Assembly: GCF_008831285.2 (NCBI RefSeq)
Contig: NW_022204717.1
Coordinates: 1-35,195 of the forward strand
Direction of reading: 5' to 3'
Source of the DNA: Nymphaea colorata
Lineage: Eukaryota; Streptophyta; Magnoliopsida; Nymphaeales; Nymphaeaceae
DNA: 35,195 nt
Shown here: piece by piece, positions 20,293 through 29,353 of the stretch
How positions within the stretch are numbered: position 1 is the first letter of the stretch
Layout of the letters: every line of letters starts with the position of its first letter
Notes under the pieces: model-generated
Seen by the model: the letters and a program-made list of their open reading frames with translations, nothing else
Told to the model about the DNA's origin: nothing
Database searches by the model: none
Made by a program: the position numbers and the translations under genes

Positions 20293-21835
20293 ATGAAGAG
20301 ATTGGTCTTTATCCTCATTATCACCGTAACGCTTTCTTTCCAGTTTACGAAGCTCCGCTACTAGGACAATTGCAGATTCGCAAAGGAATACACAACTAAT
20401 GAACTGTTGACGAATCCTGCCCGCTTGGACGACTTCCTGAGGAAGTATGTAAGGTGGGAGGCGAATTTCATCAAAGGAGTTGGAGTGGACAAGCGGACTG
20501 GACTCACTCTCGACGGAATTAGAGTCGATGTCAAGACAGGTGAGCTGCTTCCTGAAAGCTTGCATGAGTTCACTGCCAGCAGCAAAGAATCCATCCATCT
20601 TGGAGTCATGGCCCTCGTGCTAGATGGAGCCAAGTTTGCAGATTAAATCTATGAACCCAAAGACGTCTTCAACCTCATCGAGCAAAAGACTAAAACCCTT
20701 GAGGATTTCTATGCGAAATACCCCGGATTCGCTGGATTTTGCCTTGGGTCACAGTCAACTCACAAGGAGTCGATCCTGCCCACGATTTCAAGAGCAGAGT
20801 TCCCGCTTTGGATAACGGAGAGATGTTCTGGGCAGCCTTCTCGTTGAGCAAGGTGTGGGAGGAGAAATATCCTAACGTTTTCCCCAATTTGAGACAAAGA
20901 TTCGACAAGGTTTATTGGAAGCTCATGATATAAAACTCAAGGAAAGTTTCTTCAACGAAACCACAGGAAAGATCAGAGCTGTTGCCGATATTGCCGACGT
21001 TAAGAAAGCTCCTGAAAACAACAACTATACAAACAAGGATAATTATTACCTTGATGACCCCTACGAAGGAGAGCTCTTCACATGGATCATCACTCTCCTC
21101 GCAAAGGACAAGTTCTCACAAGCTGAAATTGACTATATCTGGAAGGACAAGCGAAGAATGCTCCAGCCAGCTTATCTATACGTCAGAGGACCTTGTGTTA
21201 ACATCACCGTTGAAAAAGGATATTGGTTTAGCTCACATGAACAGTGGAAAAATTTATTCATGCCTTACTCGCTTAGTCCCACCTATAAGCTGATCCAATA
21301 CAATAACGAGCTCGCGAGAACTTGGAACTCTTTCGAAAAGGGAATTCCGGGACTTTATGGCGCCATGGCTGGACCAGCCGAAAACAACACCCAAGATACT
21401 GGTTATTTCGTGGCAGGAATCGAGGAAATTGCTTTCCAGAAGGTCTAGTTTGATAAACTAGTCACCCCCTATGGAGCTTTCCCCTTGTTGCTCATTAACA
21501 AGGAGTATGGAGCTGCATGGCTGCACAACACAGTATATTCCCCATGCGGACAGACTAAGTATGGCGCTCTCGAAGGCACTGGCCTCAACGGAAGTCTCAT
21601 GAGTCCTACCCTCACATGGGACACCAAGATTACTGCAGTTTTGGCCATCCTCAACGGCACCCGCAGCATCGTCTAGCGATTTTTAGTGAAATCGAACTTG
21701 GTCGACGAATTCACTTCCATAATCGAGAGATAATACTCTTTGGCCTTCCCCACGATCGACGGAAACTGGATGTAGTTGGCTGCTCCTGGGTTCCAGATCA
21801 GCGAGGGTCGTGATGACTTCACAAGTTGCAAATGA
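20293..21835 (+). CDS. Secreted glycosidase-like protein (glucoamylase/GH144-related fold)
   Basis: An N-terminal signal peptide (MKRLVFILIITVTLSFQF) is followed by about 490 residues. Landmarks are GEMFWAAFSLSKVWEEKYP, DDPYEGELFTWIITLLAKD (about 21055-21110), a large aromatic stretch GYWFSSHEQWKNLFMPYSL, NELARTWNSFEKGIPGLYGA and LTWDTKITAVLAILNG. The PYEGEL box with the nearby EQW/FMPYS segment is, in my memory, the signature of the bacterial 'glucoamylase' domain used with cyclic beta-1,2-glucans and of GH144-type beta-1,2-glucanases; an (alpha/alpha)6 barrel is expected. Family and substrate are uncertain. Two single-base frame changes are needed: a T run near 20735 and one near 20925. It follows the permuted papain gene by 42 bp on the same strand, and the next gene's possible ATG overlaps its stop. 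Confidence 0.6.
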
Positions 21836-23507
21836 TGGGCATTGTTGATTGTTATTATTATGCTTCCCAAGCGAAAGATCATCAGAAAACAATACGTGCG
21901 TCCCTAGAGTGCAAATTAGGGTCAATAATCCGCCCCGCTGCTCTGATTGATAGACTGAAATCACTGGATACGCATCACCGCGAAGAGGGACTCGCTTATG
22001 TATCGAGCATATGTTCGTTTGTGGAGGGACCTAACGAAATAGCCATTCTCGCATAGCTGATCCTATTCTCTACCAGGGGTGCAACTCTCTCATCCACCAG
22101 TGCCTTTTCGGCTTGGCCAATCTCTGTGAAGTTTCGTAATGGGTGACTCCTCGTCTCTTCCAAATGGGTTTGGATAAGGCTCTCTACCAGCACATGATCA
22201 ACAATAAGGACATGCTGAAGCCAATCATGCTGCTTTTGATTGCCGTTAGCAAGAATATCCTAATTAGTTTAGGTATCTCATTGAAGGAACGCAAGCCTCA
22301 TTGACGCCGGATCACCTAACTTCTGTTCCACTTGAGCTTGTACTTTAGTTTCTGATATGCACAGAAGCAAAGCAAGTAAAGACTGAGCTGAATGCCAAAA
22401 TATTTTAGCATTTTAACACCCATAATAAGATAAAAACTCGCTCTTTGTGCCTAGCAGCTCTCTTGAATAACTAGGAGATAAAAACACGCCATAGTTTGTG
22501 AGTGCGGTTTTAGCATATTGTTAGGAGATACTGATTGATCTTGACCTTCAAAAGAATATCAGAATAATTTGGTCCAAAATAAACCGATTGTGAATAAAAA
22601 CGTAACAGGATAGACATAGGTTATGGATGAAGAAGAATAGCCTTTAGAGGAAGTCCCTCATCCAAACTATTAAATCTTCATTGATGGCGTTGAAGGAACC
22701 TAATTACTCCTTGAAGAGATTTTGAAGATTTTGGAAGGATAGGATTGGTCTGACGAGGAAGAAGATGATGAAAATGAAGAAATTGTCGATAAAAGCCATC
22801 CAATAGCGGTTAATCCGTCCTGAAAGACGAAGTAACTAAATTTTTAATCGTAAACTACCAGCATCTCACCAAGAACGCTAGTCTGGCTTTCCTATAAGGT
22901 CAAAATATTGTCAGTTTGGCCTTGAGACTCATCGTCTTGGCCATCATCCCTCTTCCACAGCTTAACCAGGAATCAAAATACAATGCTGCTATAACCGCTC
23001 TCAGAGCCATTGAGACAGCCATATCTTCACCTCCCAACGAGGACATCTCAATTAGATCTTCATCAGTGCTCTTTTTATCCTTCTCAAATGCGGTCTTCCC
23101 CATAAGGCAAAAAGACATTCTCAATCTCGGTTTTTCAGTTCTAAAAGTAAAGGATTACTCCAAGGATTGTTGGATCTTCTTGCTTTAGCTCTTCTCAACG
23201 CATTTCAATCCCGAAAAGAATGCAGTTCGCTTGAATAAAACAGCTGTATTGGGCAAATCTTGAAGAACCTTATCATCAACATCCCCCACTTAGAGCTGGA
23301 GTAATGGCGTGCACAAGTGATTGACACTCTCTTTGACGTTTACTCGAATTAGCAATTCGATAAAATTTTCGTCTAAGCCGGCTTCATCCAAATCCTTTAG
23401 GCGGTGCGTTCGAGAGCAGGCACAGGAAAAAAGAAAAATTCATTCGAGAAGTGCTTCAGGACATCACCCGTTTCCTCGATTACAAAAGAAAAATGATCAA
23501 GTTTTGA
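21832..23507 (+). CDS. ARM/HEAT-type helical repeat protein, frame broken
   Basis: A long series of amphipathic helices: LIDRLKSLDTHHREEGLAYV, CNSLIHQCLFGLANLCEVSQ, LTSVPLELVLQFLICTEAKQ, FVSAVLAYCQEILIDLDLQK, then an acidic insert (DWSDEEEDDENEEIVD), KYNAAITALRAIETAIS, SVLFLSFSNAVFPIRQKDIL, ILKNLIINIPHLELEQWRAQ, and a C-terminal helix with ITRFLDYKRKMIKF before TGA 23505-23507. Paired helices of this size with an acidic loop resemble importin/exportin or other ARM/HEAT scaffolds; I cannot pick the family. At least six single-base changes are needed, and the start is uncertain (the first 200 bases are weak and overlap the upstream stop). Its 3' end is copied at 24473-24810. Confidence 0.5.
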
Positions 23508-23525
23508 TTTATGAGTCCCTATTCT

Positions 23526-23579
23526 AATAAACTTATCATTATCACTATTGCCAATAAACTTATCATTATCATCATTCCA
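23526..23579. repeat. 27-bp tandem repeat, two copies
   Basis: Two adjacent copies of a 27-base unit beginning AATAAACTTATCATTATCA, in the 3' flank of the ARM gene. A diverged pair occurs at the equivalent place in copy 2 (about 24641-24697), so the tandem repeat is older than the segmental duplication. Confidence 0.75.
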
Positions 23580-23689
23580 AGCACAGAAATCCAATAAGAT
23601 CCAAGATAATATGTGTTTGTAAATGTGCTTTCAGACCATTTCAATGCTAATTTATTCTATTGATTATTTTATGGAACCAAGGGTTCTAT

Positions 23690-23745
23690 ATGGACGCTAT
23701 TGCGATGTAAGGAGGCTAGAAAGAAAGTAAAGGCAAGAGTGGGTG
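23690..23745 (+). pseudogene. RNase H 3'-end remnant
   Basis: Reading frames here match the last residues of the RNase H gene at 25022-25840: a DAI-start segment, then Q-K-E/K-S-x-G-K-S-G and a TGA, followed by the same downstream sequence. Nothing upstream matches the catalytic part. It shows that copy 1 of the duplication once contained, or was joined to, this gene. Bases 23600-23690 before it match nothing else here. Confidence 0.6.
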
Positions 23746-23835
23746 ATTCTGTGGTTTTAATTTTATTGTGCTAATTGGGATATAAGTTTTAGTTAGTCTA
23801 TCGGATGTTATAATCCATTGCTAATCCATCGATCC

Positions 23836-24366
23836 ATGCTGACCGCCCTATTCTCAGTCAGGACCTTCCTCTTCGCCTCGGCCAAGCGCACCAAGCACTA
23901 GCCTTCCTCTAAAAGTAACCCATACCATAATTTAGTCCATCCCTTTCCCATTGCGACGATAAGCATGAGGCGAAACATATCACCAGACATTTACACAGAG
24001 ACAACAATAGCTACAAGTTTTTTTGCAGCTATCTGAGAGATGGCAAGTTCAAGCTGCTCGATAGCAAAATCATTCAATAAGGCAGGAGCTATTCCCCAGA
24101 GGAGATCTCATTTGATTTATTCATTTGGGGTATAACTGGTCACTTTGAAAAAAGCAGCAAGTCTGTTACCTTCTATCATGGAGACCAACGGATCTAGAAC
24201 CGTTGGATGAGGCTCGGGTGGAGAGGACTGGAACACAAAGCAACCAGCTTTGAAGAAAAAACTGGAGAAACTCAGATCACTGCTGGCCAACTCTCGCGCA
24301 AAACTGGTTTATGACAAACCTTGCTAGAGGAGACATGGCAAGGAGATGAAGAAATGGAAACCGTGA
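23836..24366 (+). CDS. Unknown short gene, copy 1 (B1), one or more frame changes
   Basis: The ATG at 23836 gives a basic, amphipathic, Ala/Phe/Leu/Ser start (MLTALFSVRTFLFASAKR) that looks like a mitochondrial targeting peptide. It continues through PIPQFSPSLSHCDDKHE, a middle region (YSPEEISFDLFIWGITGHF, SVTFYHGDQRI) and a C-terminal helical end (LKKKLEKLRSLLANSRAKLV, YDKPC) to TGA 24364-24366, about 175 residues. One base is missing relative to copy 2 near 23899, and another change lies near 24210. No family is recognised. The middle and C-terminal protein motifs are shared with copy 2 despite many base changes, which suggests that both were once coding. Confidence 0.55.
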
Positions 24367-24472
24367 ACTGCTGAGGGACGAGAGTGATTCTTTTCCTATT
24401 TTTTCGCATCATATTCTTCATACCATTTTAGCAATCATAAATAAAAACTTGGAAGTAGTTGCCAATAAAGAT

Positions 24473-24810
24473 CAATTCGATAAAATATTCGTCTAGACCT
24501 TATCCATATCCTTTGGGCAGTCCGTTCGAGAGCAGGCTTAGCATAAAGAAAAATTTTATTTAAAAAGTGATTCAGAACATTACTCGTTTCCTCGATTACA
24601 TAAGAAAGATGATCAAATTGTCATTAATAAGTCCAAATGCCAATTAAACTTATCATTGTGATTATTGCTAATAAAACTTATCATTATCATTATTTTCCAT
24701 CTCAAACGTCATATATCTTCTATTATTTCTGCCTATGCTCTCCGACTAAGCATCAAAAACATGGACACAAGCATCACAACCAAGCACAAAACTCCAAAGA
24801 TAACATATTT
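24473..24810 (+). pseudogene. ARM-gene 3'-end duplicate (A2)
   Basis: It starts at CAATTCGATAAAATATTCGT, matching 23353 onward, and runs through the C-terminal coding end of the ARM gene and its 3' flank including the 27-bp repeats. Several single-base differences break the frame, no start or upstream part of the gene is present, and about 75 bases near 24700-24770 are absent from copy 1. It is a 5'-truncated, non-functional copy. Bases 24811-25021 beyond it contain no gene I can support. Confidence 0.75.
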
Positions 24811-25021
24811 TTTCTTTTATAGTGGATTGACATATGGTCCAACGTGATCGTTCCGTATATGTTCTCTTTATATCTTCCTTTGCCGTTCTTGGTTAATTTT
24901 GACAATCTCATCATTATGTTTTAATCTAGTCTTCTCGATATACTTATGCATTCGATTATCGATCTTGTTTTGCGTCTTCGAATGGTAATTGCGCTTCATT
25001 ATTATGATAATTATAATTACG

Positions 25022-25840
25022 ATGTCAAAGAGTACCGTTTTAGTCCATTGCCTTCATGGGCTCAGACAGCCTTACCTCTATCAGAAAAGAAGCTATGCGC
25101 TAAAAAAATGTGCCAACTATCCAGGATATCAACTCGTTGAATGTAGGGATGAGAAATAGGCTGAAGAGCTCTACAAAGTAAAAATGGAGGAGTATCAGCA
25201 AGCATTGAATAAAAGCCGAGTTTCTATACTCAAGGCCAATCTTGAAAAAAGGCCAACCATAGCTTAGCCGAATAATCCAATACCGGAGTAATCGAAGTTC
25301 ATCGATGCCTAATAACGAACCCAAGAGAAAAAACCATCAATTAGCTCTTCCATAAGCATGACTACCTTCCCTCGTACACTTTTAAAGCTTAGTCAATCTT
25401 GGCCTCTCCGTAGTTTAGTATGACGGATATTTCGATGGAGCAAGCAGGAATAACCCAGGGCCTGCCTCAGCAGGTTACTTGCTAAAATACTACAACACAA
25501 CTCTGTTGGCGAAGGGTGAACCTCTGGGGAAGTTGACGAACAACCAAGCTGAATTGACGGCTATGGGATTCCTTTTAGCTCATTCTTATTGCAATGGCAT
25601 CCAACGTTGAGAGTGGTTGGCGATAGTAAAATAGCAATATAGTTCATGAAGGGAAATTACACACCAAAACACCCTAATGTTGTCAAGCTCGTGTAGACGA
25701 ATAAGCACATTGCTAACTTTTTTGAATCCATTAAGTTCAAACACATAAAGAGAGAACTTAACTTCGAGGCGAACAAGCTGGCATCAGACGCTATTCCAAA
25801 CGCATAAAGCTAGAAGAAGAGTGAGGGCAAGAGTGGGTGA
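25022..25840 (+). CDS. Ribonuclease H1 (RNase HI-type), two frame breaks
   Basis: RNase H1 cuts the RNA strand of RNA-DNA hybrids. From ATG 25022 the first 55 residues (RSYALKKCANYPGYQLVECR, then DEKQAEELYKVK) resemble the small hybrid-binding domain in layout. A Gln/Lys/Ser linker follows. The catalytic domain has YDGYFDGASRNNPGPASAGY (first Asp), NNQAELTAMGFLL (Glu 25551-25553), RVVGDSKIAIQ (Asp 25622-25624), and RELNFEANKLASDA, where the fourth usual carboxylate is Asn (25772-25774). It ends at TGA 25838-25840. Two breaks: one between 25370 and 25418, which a 19-nt GT-AG segment (GTACAC...GCTTAG) would also explain, and one near 25609. Nuclear or mitochondrial location is unknown. Confidence 0.85.
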
Positions 25841-25927
25841 TCTGTTGGTTTAATTTTATTGGCTAATTGGGATATAAGTTTTAGTTAGTCTATCGGATGT
25901 TATAATCCATTGCTAATCCATCGATCC

Positions 25928-26500
25928 ATGCTGACCGCCCTATTCTCCGTCAGGACCTTCCTCTTCGCCTCGGCCAAGCGCGCCAAGAACCCAGCCTTCC
26001 TCGAAAAGTAACCCATACCATAATTTAGTCCATCCCTTTCCGATTGCGACTATGAGCATGAACTATATATCTCACAAGGAAATTACTTGAAGGCAACGTT
26101 AGCTACGAGCTTCGGTAAAGCTCTGTGACAGGTGGTGAGGTCGAGCTGCTCAAAAGCAAAGTCGTTGAATAATAAAGGTGTATTACCCAGAGGAAGTCTC
26201 ATTTGATTTAATCATTTAAGGCTTAAAAGGCAGCATTGAAAGCTGCAACAGATCTGTCACCTTCATCTATGGAGACAAGCGGATTTCAACAGAATCAAGG
26301 GGGTTCGGAAGACAAGGAAACCGGAATTGAAGAAGAAACTGGAGTAACTCAAAGCACTGCTGGCCAAGTCTGGCGCAAAACTGGTTTGGAATAAACCCTG
26401 TGAGAGGAACATGCCAAGGAACTGGAGAAGAAGATAGAATCGTGAACTGCTGAGGACGAGAGTGATTTTTCCTATTTTTTCGCATCATATTTTCATACCA
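25928..26500 (+). pseudogene. Unknown short gene, copy 2 (B2), interrupted
   Basis: The same start as copy 1 (MLTALFSVRTFLFASAKR, then AKNPAFLEKQPIPQFSPSL). The frame meets TGA at about 26127, then the family middle (YYPEEVSFDLIIQGLKG, SVTFIYGDKRIS) and C-terminal end (LKKKLEQLKALLAKSGAKLV, WNKPC) appear in shifted frames. At least two indels are needed. The region after WNKPC stays open and Arg-rich. Because the protein motifs persist across synonymous and conservative changes, it may be a recently interrupted or mis-sequenced gene rather than an old fossil. Confidence 0.55.
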
Positions 26501-26599
26501 TTTTAGCAATCATAAATAAAATCTAGGAAGCAGTATTAAAGAAAACAAAAATATGCTTCCGAGGAGTATTTATGATGGTTAAATCGTTTTCCTGATGCT

Positions 26600-26911
26600 T
26601 TGTCTTATAATAATAGTGATGTGCTGAGTACTCATAAACTGCATAAGTTCCATGTTCGGTTCCAACAACAGAGACCAACCAAAGGCCAGAGTGTAGGCGT
26701 TGGGCCAAACCGTCAGGATCTTCTTCGTCTCCAGCGAATCATATACACCCACGTGACTCCAAACCAGGTGACTGTTTCCATCTTTGAATCCAAAAGCGCC
26801 AACAATTTGCAGGTGCTTCTGTACAAGAAGGGAAACACATACCAGATCTACAATGGATCCAGTGAGGTGGAATACGAAGATATTGGAGCAGCAGTCGCCA
26901 ATAGTGTATGA
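26600..26911 (+). CDS. Hypothetical ORF, strand uncertain
   Basis: A plus-strand frame ends at TGA 26909-26911 exactly where GC content falls into AT-rich spacer, and the last 60 residues (TPNQVTVSIFESKSANNLQV, YKKGNTYQIYNGSSEVEYED) look protein-like. No ATG starts it in this frame; an ATG at 26650 in the neighbouring frame (MFGSNNRDQPKARVQALGQT) could be the true start with one base change near 26755. An overlapping minus-strand frame (27025 to about 26579) is longer but extends into AT-rich sequence. I favour plus. Not recognised. The 230 bases after it hold no gene. Confidence 0.4.
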   Translation: MSYNNSDVLSTHKLHKFHVRFQQQRPTKGQSVGVGPNRQDLLRLQRIIYTHVTPNQVTVSIFESKSANNLQVLLYKKGNTYQIYNGSSEVEYEDIGAAVANSV

Positions 26912-27142
26912 AAGATAGACAAATAAATCATCATCATGAAGTTGTAACTCAAAATTTAGAGTTATGGCTAAGCAACAGTTGATTTTATTGCTTATTTCCT
27001 CATTTTTCAATAAAAAATATGTCATAAGAAAGGAAAAACATCTAAACTTTTATGTAATAATCAAAGAACGATTGCTTGCATCTTATTTTCTAAATTTGAT
27101 AACATTTTCAATCAATTTGCATATGTTTAACGAATAACTGTG

Positions 27143-27773
27143 ATGGATTATAATGATTAATTCGGTTGCTTATACACCAAAGGCATCCCAAGTAAGCGAG
27201 GCCTCAACATTCAAGCCATCTAAATCCCTCTAATCCAAATCATTGCAGCCAAAGTCATCGTCATCTTTCTTCTCTATCTTTTAGGAGGATTGTGCTCACA
27301 GCAACTCGCGAGCACGCTTGTCACGATCGGCTCCAGTCTTTAGTTTTGGATGACCAAAAACGTAGGAAGAAAGTATCTTCAAGCGCTTGGAGTGTCGATA
27401 CATCTGAAGGAGAAGAAGTATGGATCTACGAAGCAAATTTCAAGTCTCCAGCTTCATTTTAGGAGATTTTTTGGTATTCACAGATCGTATACGGAATATT
27501 TCTCATTTTTGCAGCAGTGATGCCTCAGCGATCGGAAAATACTCAGTTTTATGCGCAATCATCATCGCTTTTGCTGCCAACTACGTCAACTTCTTTGCAT
27601 TTAGTAAGATAATCACATTGAGAAATGACAATATTTTCGAGAGAATTGCATAGGAAGCTAATGCGTAGGGTTAAATAAGAGAAACGATAAGGCTTCCCTT
27701 GGTCTACAGAAGCAATAGTCAAGGATATCTTCATCATCCTTTGAAGACAGTAAATAAATCGCTATACTCATGA
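27143..27773 (+). CDS. TVP23/FAM18-family Golgi membrane protein
   Basis: From ATG 27143, about 210 residues. The order of features follows the TVP23 family: first hydrophobic hairpin (AAKVIVIFLLYLLGGLCSQQ, then LASTLVTIGSSLQFW) leading into TKNVGRKYLQALG, the family's 'FW..KNV.GR.L.GL' motif; next an SEGEEVWIYEANF segment, equivalent to the conserved EDG.E.W.FES; then FWYSQIVYGIFLIFAAVMP and GKYSVLCAIIIAFAANYVNF, the last pair of membrane helices; and a hydrophilic tail to TGA 27771-27773. In yeast TVP23 cycles in late-Golgi vesicles; the same role here is inference. Two single-base frame changes are needed (about 27402 and 27515). TAA and TAG codons are used as Gln. It converges on the RING gene with 60 bp between stops. 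Confidence 0.8.
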
Positions 27774-27833
27774 GTCAATTATGATCTTAATATCTATATG
27801 CTTGAACAATAATCAAGATTGAATAAGGGATGA

Positions 27834-29174
27834 TCAATTTTACTATTAATTGTTTTCTTCTTCCTCCACCTCCATTTAAGACTCGTCTTCTGCGTTTTCA
27901 CTCTCCTGCTCTCTGTTGACTTACGTAGACTATTATGAACGTTGATCGATCAGTGGAAAAATGTTGAATCCATCATCGGGATAAATGAAGAAACTCGGAT
28001 GAGTATGTGCTCTTATGCTCAAAAAGCCAAAATGAGGGATGATCCTCTAAAAGATAAATCTATTCGTTTGGATAGGAATTCCCAACTAGGCCTAAGCTTA
28101 ATCGTTGGTTGCGCAGCGTCGTCATCACTGAAGCTTTGGCTACTTTCAGCTTCCTCCTCCTCTTCCTCATCTTCTTCTTCTGCTTAGATCTATTCTTCAT
28201 TGGCTACAGCCTATACGATGGCTCTATTTTATGGGGTGGCGACGAGTCCTCTCATGTTATCCTCCGGTTAGCTGAGCTTGTAGCATGATATATCGCTACG
28301 ATTGGTGAAGCAGCCCGCTGGTGCAAGGCGGACGCTTGGAATGCTGATAACTTCATCGTATAGCTTATGCCATTGGATGTAGTGAACCAGAATGCCTCGA
28401 TTTGGTTGTTTTAGTAATAAATATCCTTGATTTACCACTGCACCATATTAGCTAGGTGTCTCTGATGTCTAATTTTCCTCCCAGCTTTAATGTGGCAGGA
28501 TCAAACTCACGTTGCTGTCTCCATGCAGTTGCTTCTTTTAATCTTTGCTGGTAAGCTTACTTTACGGCTTTATCTTAGCAATTCTAAATCACTTCTTGGA
28601 TGAGGCTGCTGAGGGTGAAATCACTTTGAGCTTGGCTTATTTGTTGTCCTCTCTGCAGTTGGGACATGTGCTGGAGAAGAGGAAATGTTCATCGATGCAT
28701 CGAAAGCAAAAGGCATGCCCGCAAATGGTGAGCATTGGCAGCAAAAGGATATCTAACAAATCGAACATATGGCTTATTAGCCAACTTCCTCCAAAATGAT
28801 GGTAAACTCTCTTGAAATTCTATATTAATGAAAGTCTACATTTTTTCTTCTTAGAAAAGCAGTCTATTTTTCATTCTAAACGCTTTATTCTTCCATTTTT
28901 ACTTCATCTTCCCATCCAGCTCTATTCCTAGCCTTGTCTTCAGTTCCTTTTATAACTCCACATATGGTAGAATTGACATAATCTTTATAATTTTTGGCAT
29001 GTTTGAATTTCTTTATGTTTTCAGCTTATATCTATGACGGTTTCAATTTTATTCCCGCTGCTTTGATCAAGTTCCACAACTCTTCACTTGACAATCTACC
29101 TTAATCCACATTTACTTGTATTACTTATTTGGCTGGAGGCCTCGCAAGGCATGAAGAAAACCAATGTGCGCCAT
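27834..29174 (-). CDS. RING-finger protein, probable E3 ubiquitin ligase
   Basis: It starts at the ATG ending at 29174 (MAHIGFLHALRGLQPNKQYK) and ends at TGA 27834-27836, about 445 residues. A helical N-terminal region (SEELWNLIKAAGIKLKPSQI) and an acidic/basic middle lead to a C3HC4 RING at about 28650-28770: CSIC, then TICGHAFCFRCIDEH and TCPNCRE, giving all eight zinc ligands in the usual order across one frame change. After the RING come a coiled coil (KQAYQQRLKEATAWRQQRE), a beta-like segment (KLYDEVISIPSVRLAP), a Glu/Asp run at about 28140-28185, and an acidic tail (SENAEDESQMEVEEEENN). About five single-base changes are needed. RING proteins transfer ubiquitin from E2 enzymes; the substrate is unknown. 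Confidence 0.75.
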
Positions 29175-29353
29175 CTCTTTCTCTCTCTTTCCCAAGTCGA
29201 GTCATTTAAATGTGGCTGTACAGCATATAAAATCATAATTTTTCTCCTTCATTTATATATACAGTAAGTCTGCCGCTCCCAAGCCCTCATCATAAAAATA
29301 ATTTAACTGTGACTTATATGATGATTGCCGAAATCGTTAATATTTTGAATTGA
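29175..29353. promoter_or_regulatory. Divergent intergenic region (179 bp)
   Basis: It lies between the starts of the RING gene (minus) and the coiled-coil gene (plus). It contains a CT-rich tract ('tctctttctctctctttccc' region at 29176-29200) next to the RING start and AT-rich sequence elsewhere. A pyrimidine tract upstream of a minus-strand start reads as purine-rich leader on that strand. No known motif. Confidence 0.35.

Larger units (their letters stand above)
23353..24455 (+). repeat. Segmental duplication, copy 1 (RNase H largely deleted)
   Basis: It holds the ARM-gene 3' end (A1, from 23353), a remnant of an RNase H 3' end (about 23690-23745) and the short unknown gene (B1, from 23836). 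Matching order is seen in copy 2 at 24473-26540. The stretch around 23730-23940 is nearly identical to 25826-26030 over about 200 bp, and both copies end in the same AT-rich block ('accattttagcaatcata'). Compared with copy 2, the body of RNase H is missing. Confidence 0.8.
24473..26540 (+). repeat. Segmental duplication, copy 2 (complete unit)
   Basis: The unit holds A2 (ARM 3' end), the full RNase H gene and B2. Its last shared bases with copy 1 are the AT-rich block near 26505-26535, where the following sequence diverges. In copy 1 the equivalent end (about 24455) runs directly into A2, which gives a head-to-tail tandem arrangement. Confidence 0.75.

Noticed and set aside
28545-28799. Plus-strand open frame with a Leu-rich start
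   Set aside because: It lies opposite the RING finger of the minus-strand gene, whose zinc ligands are in order.
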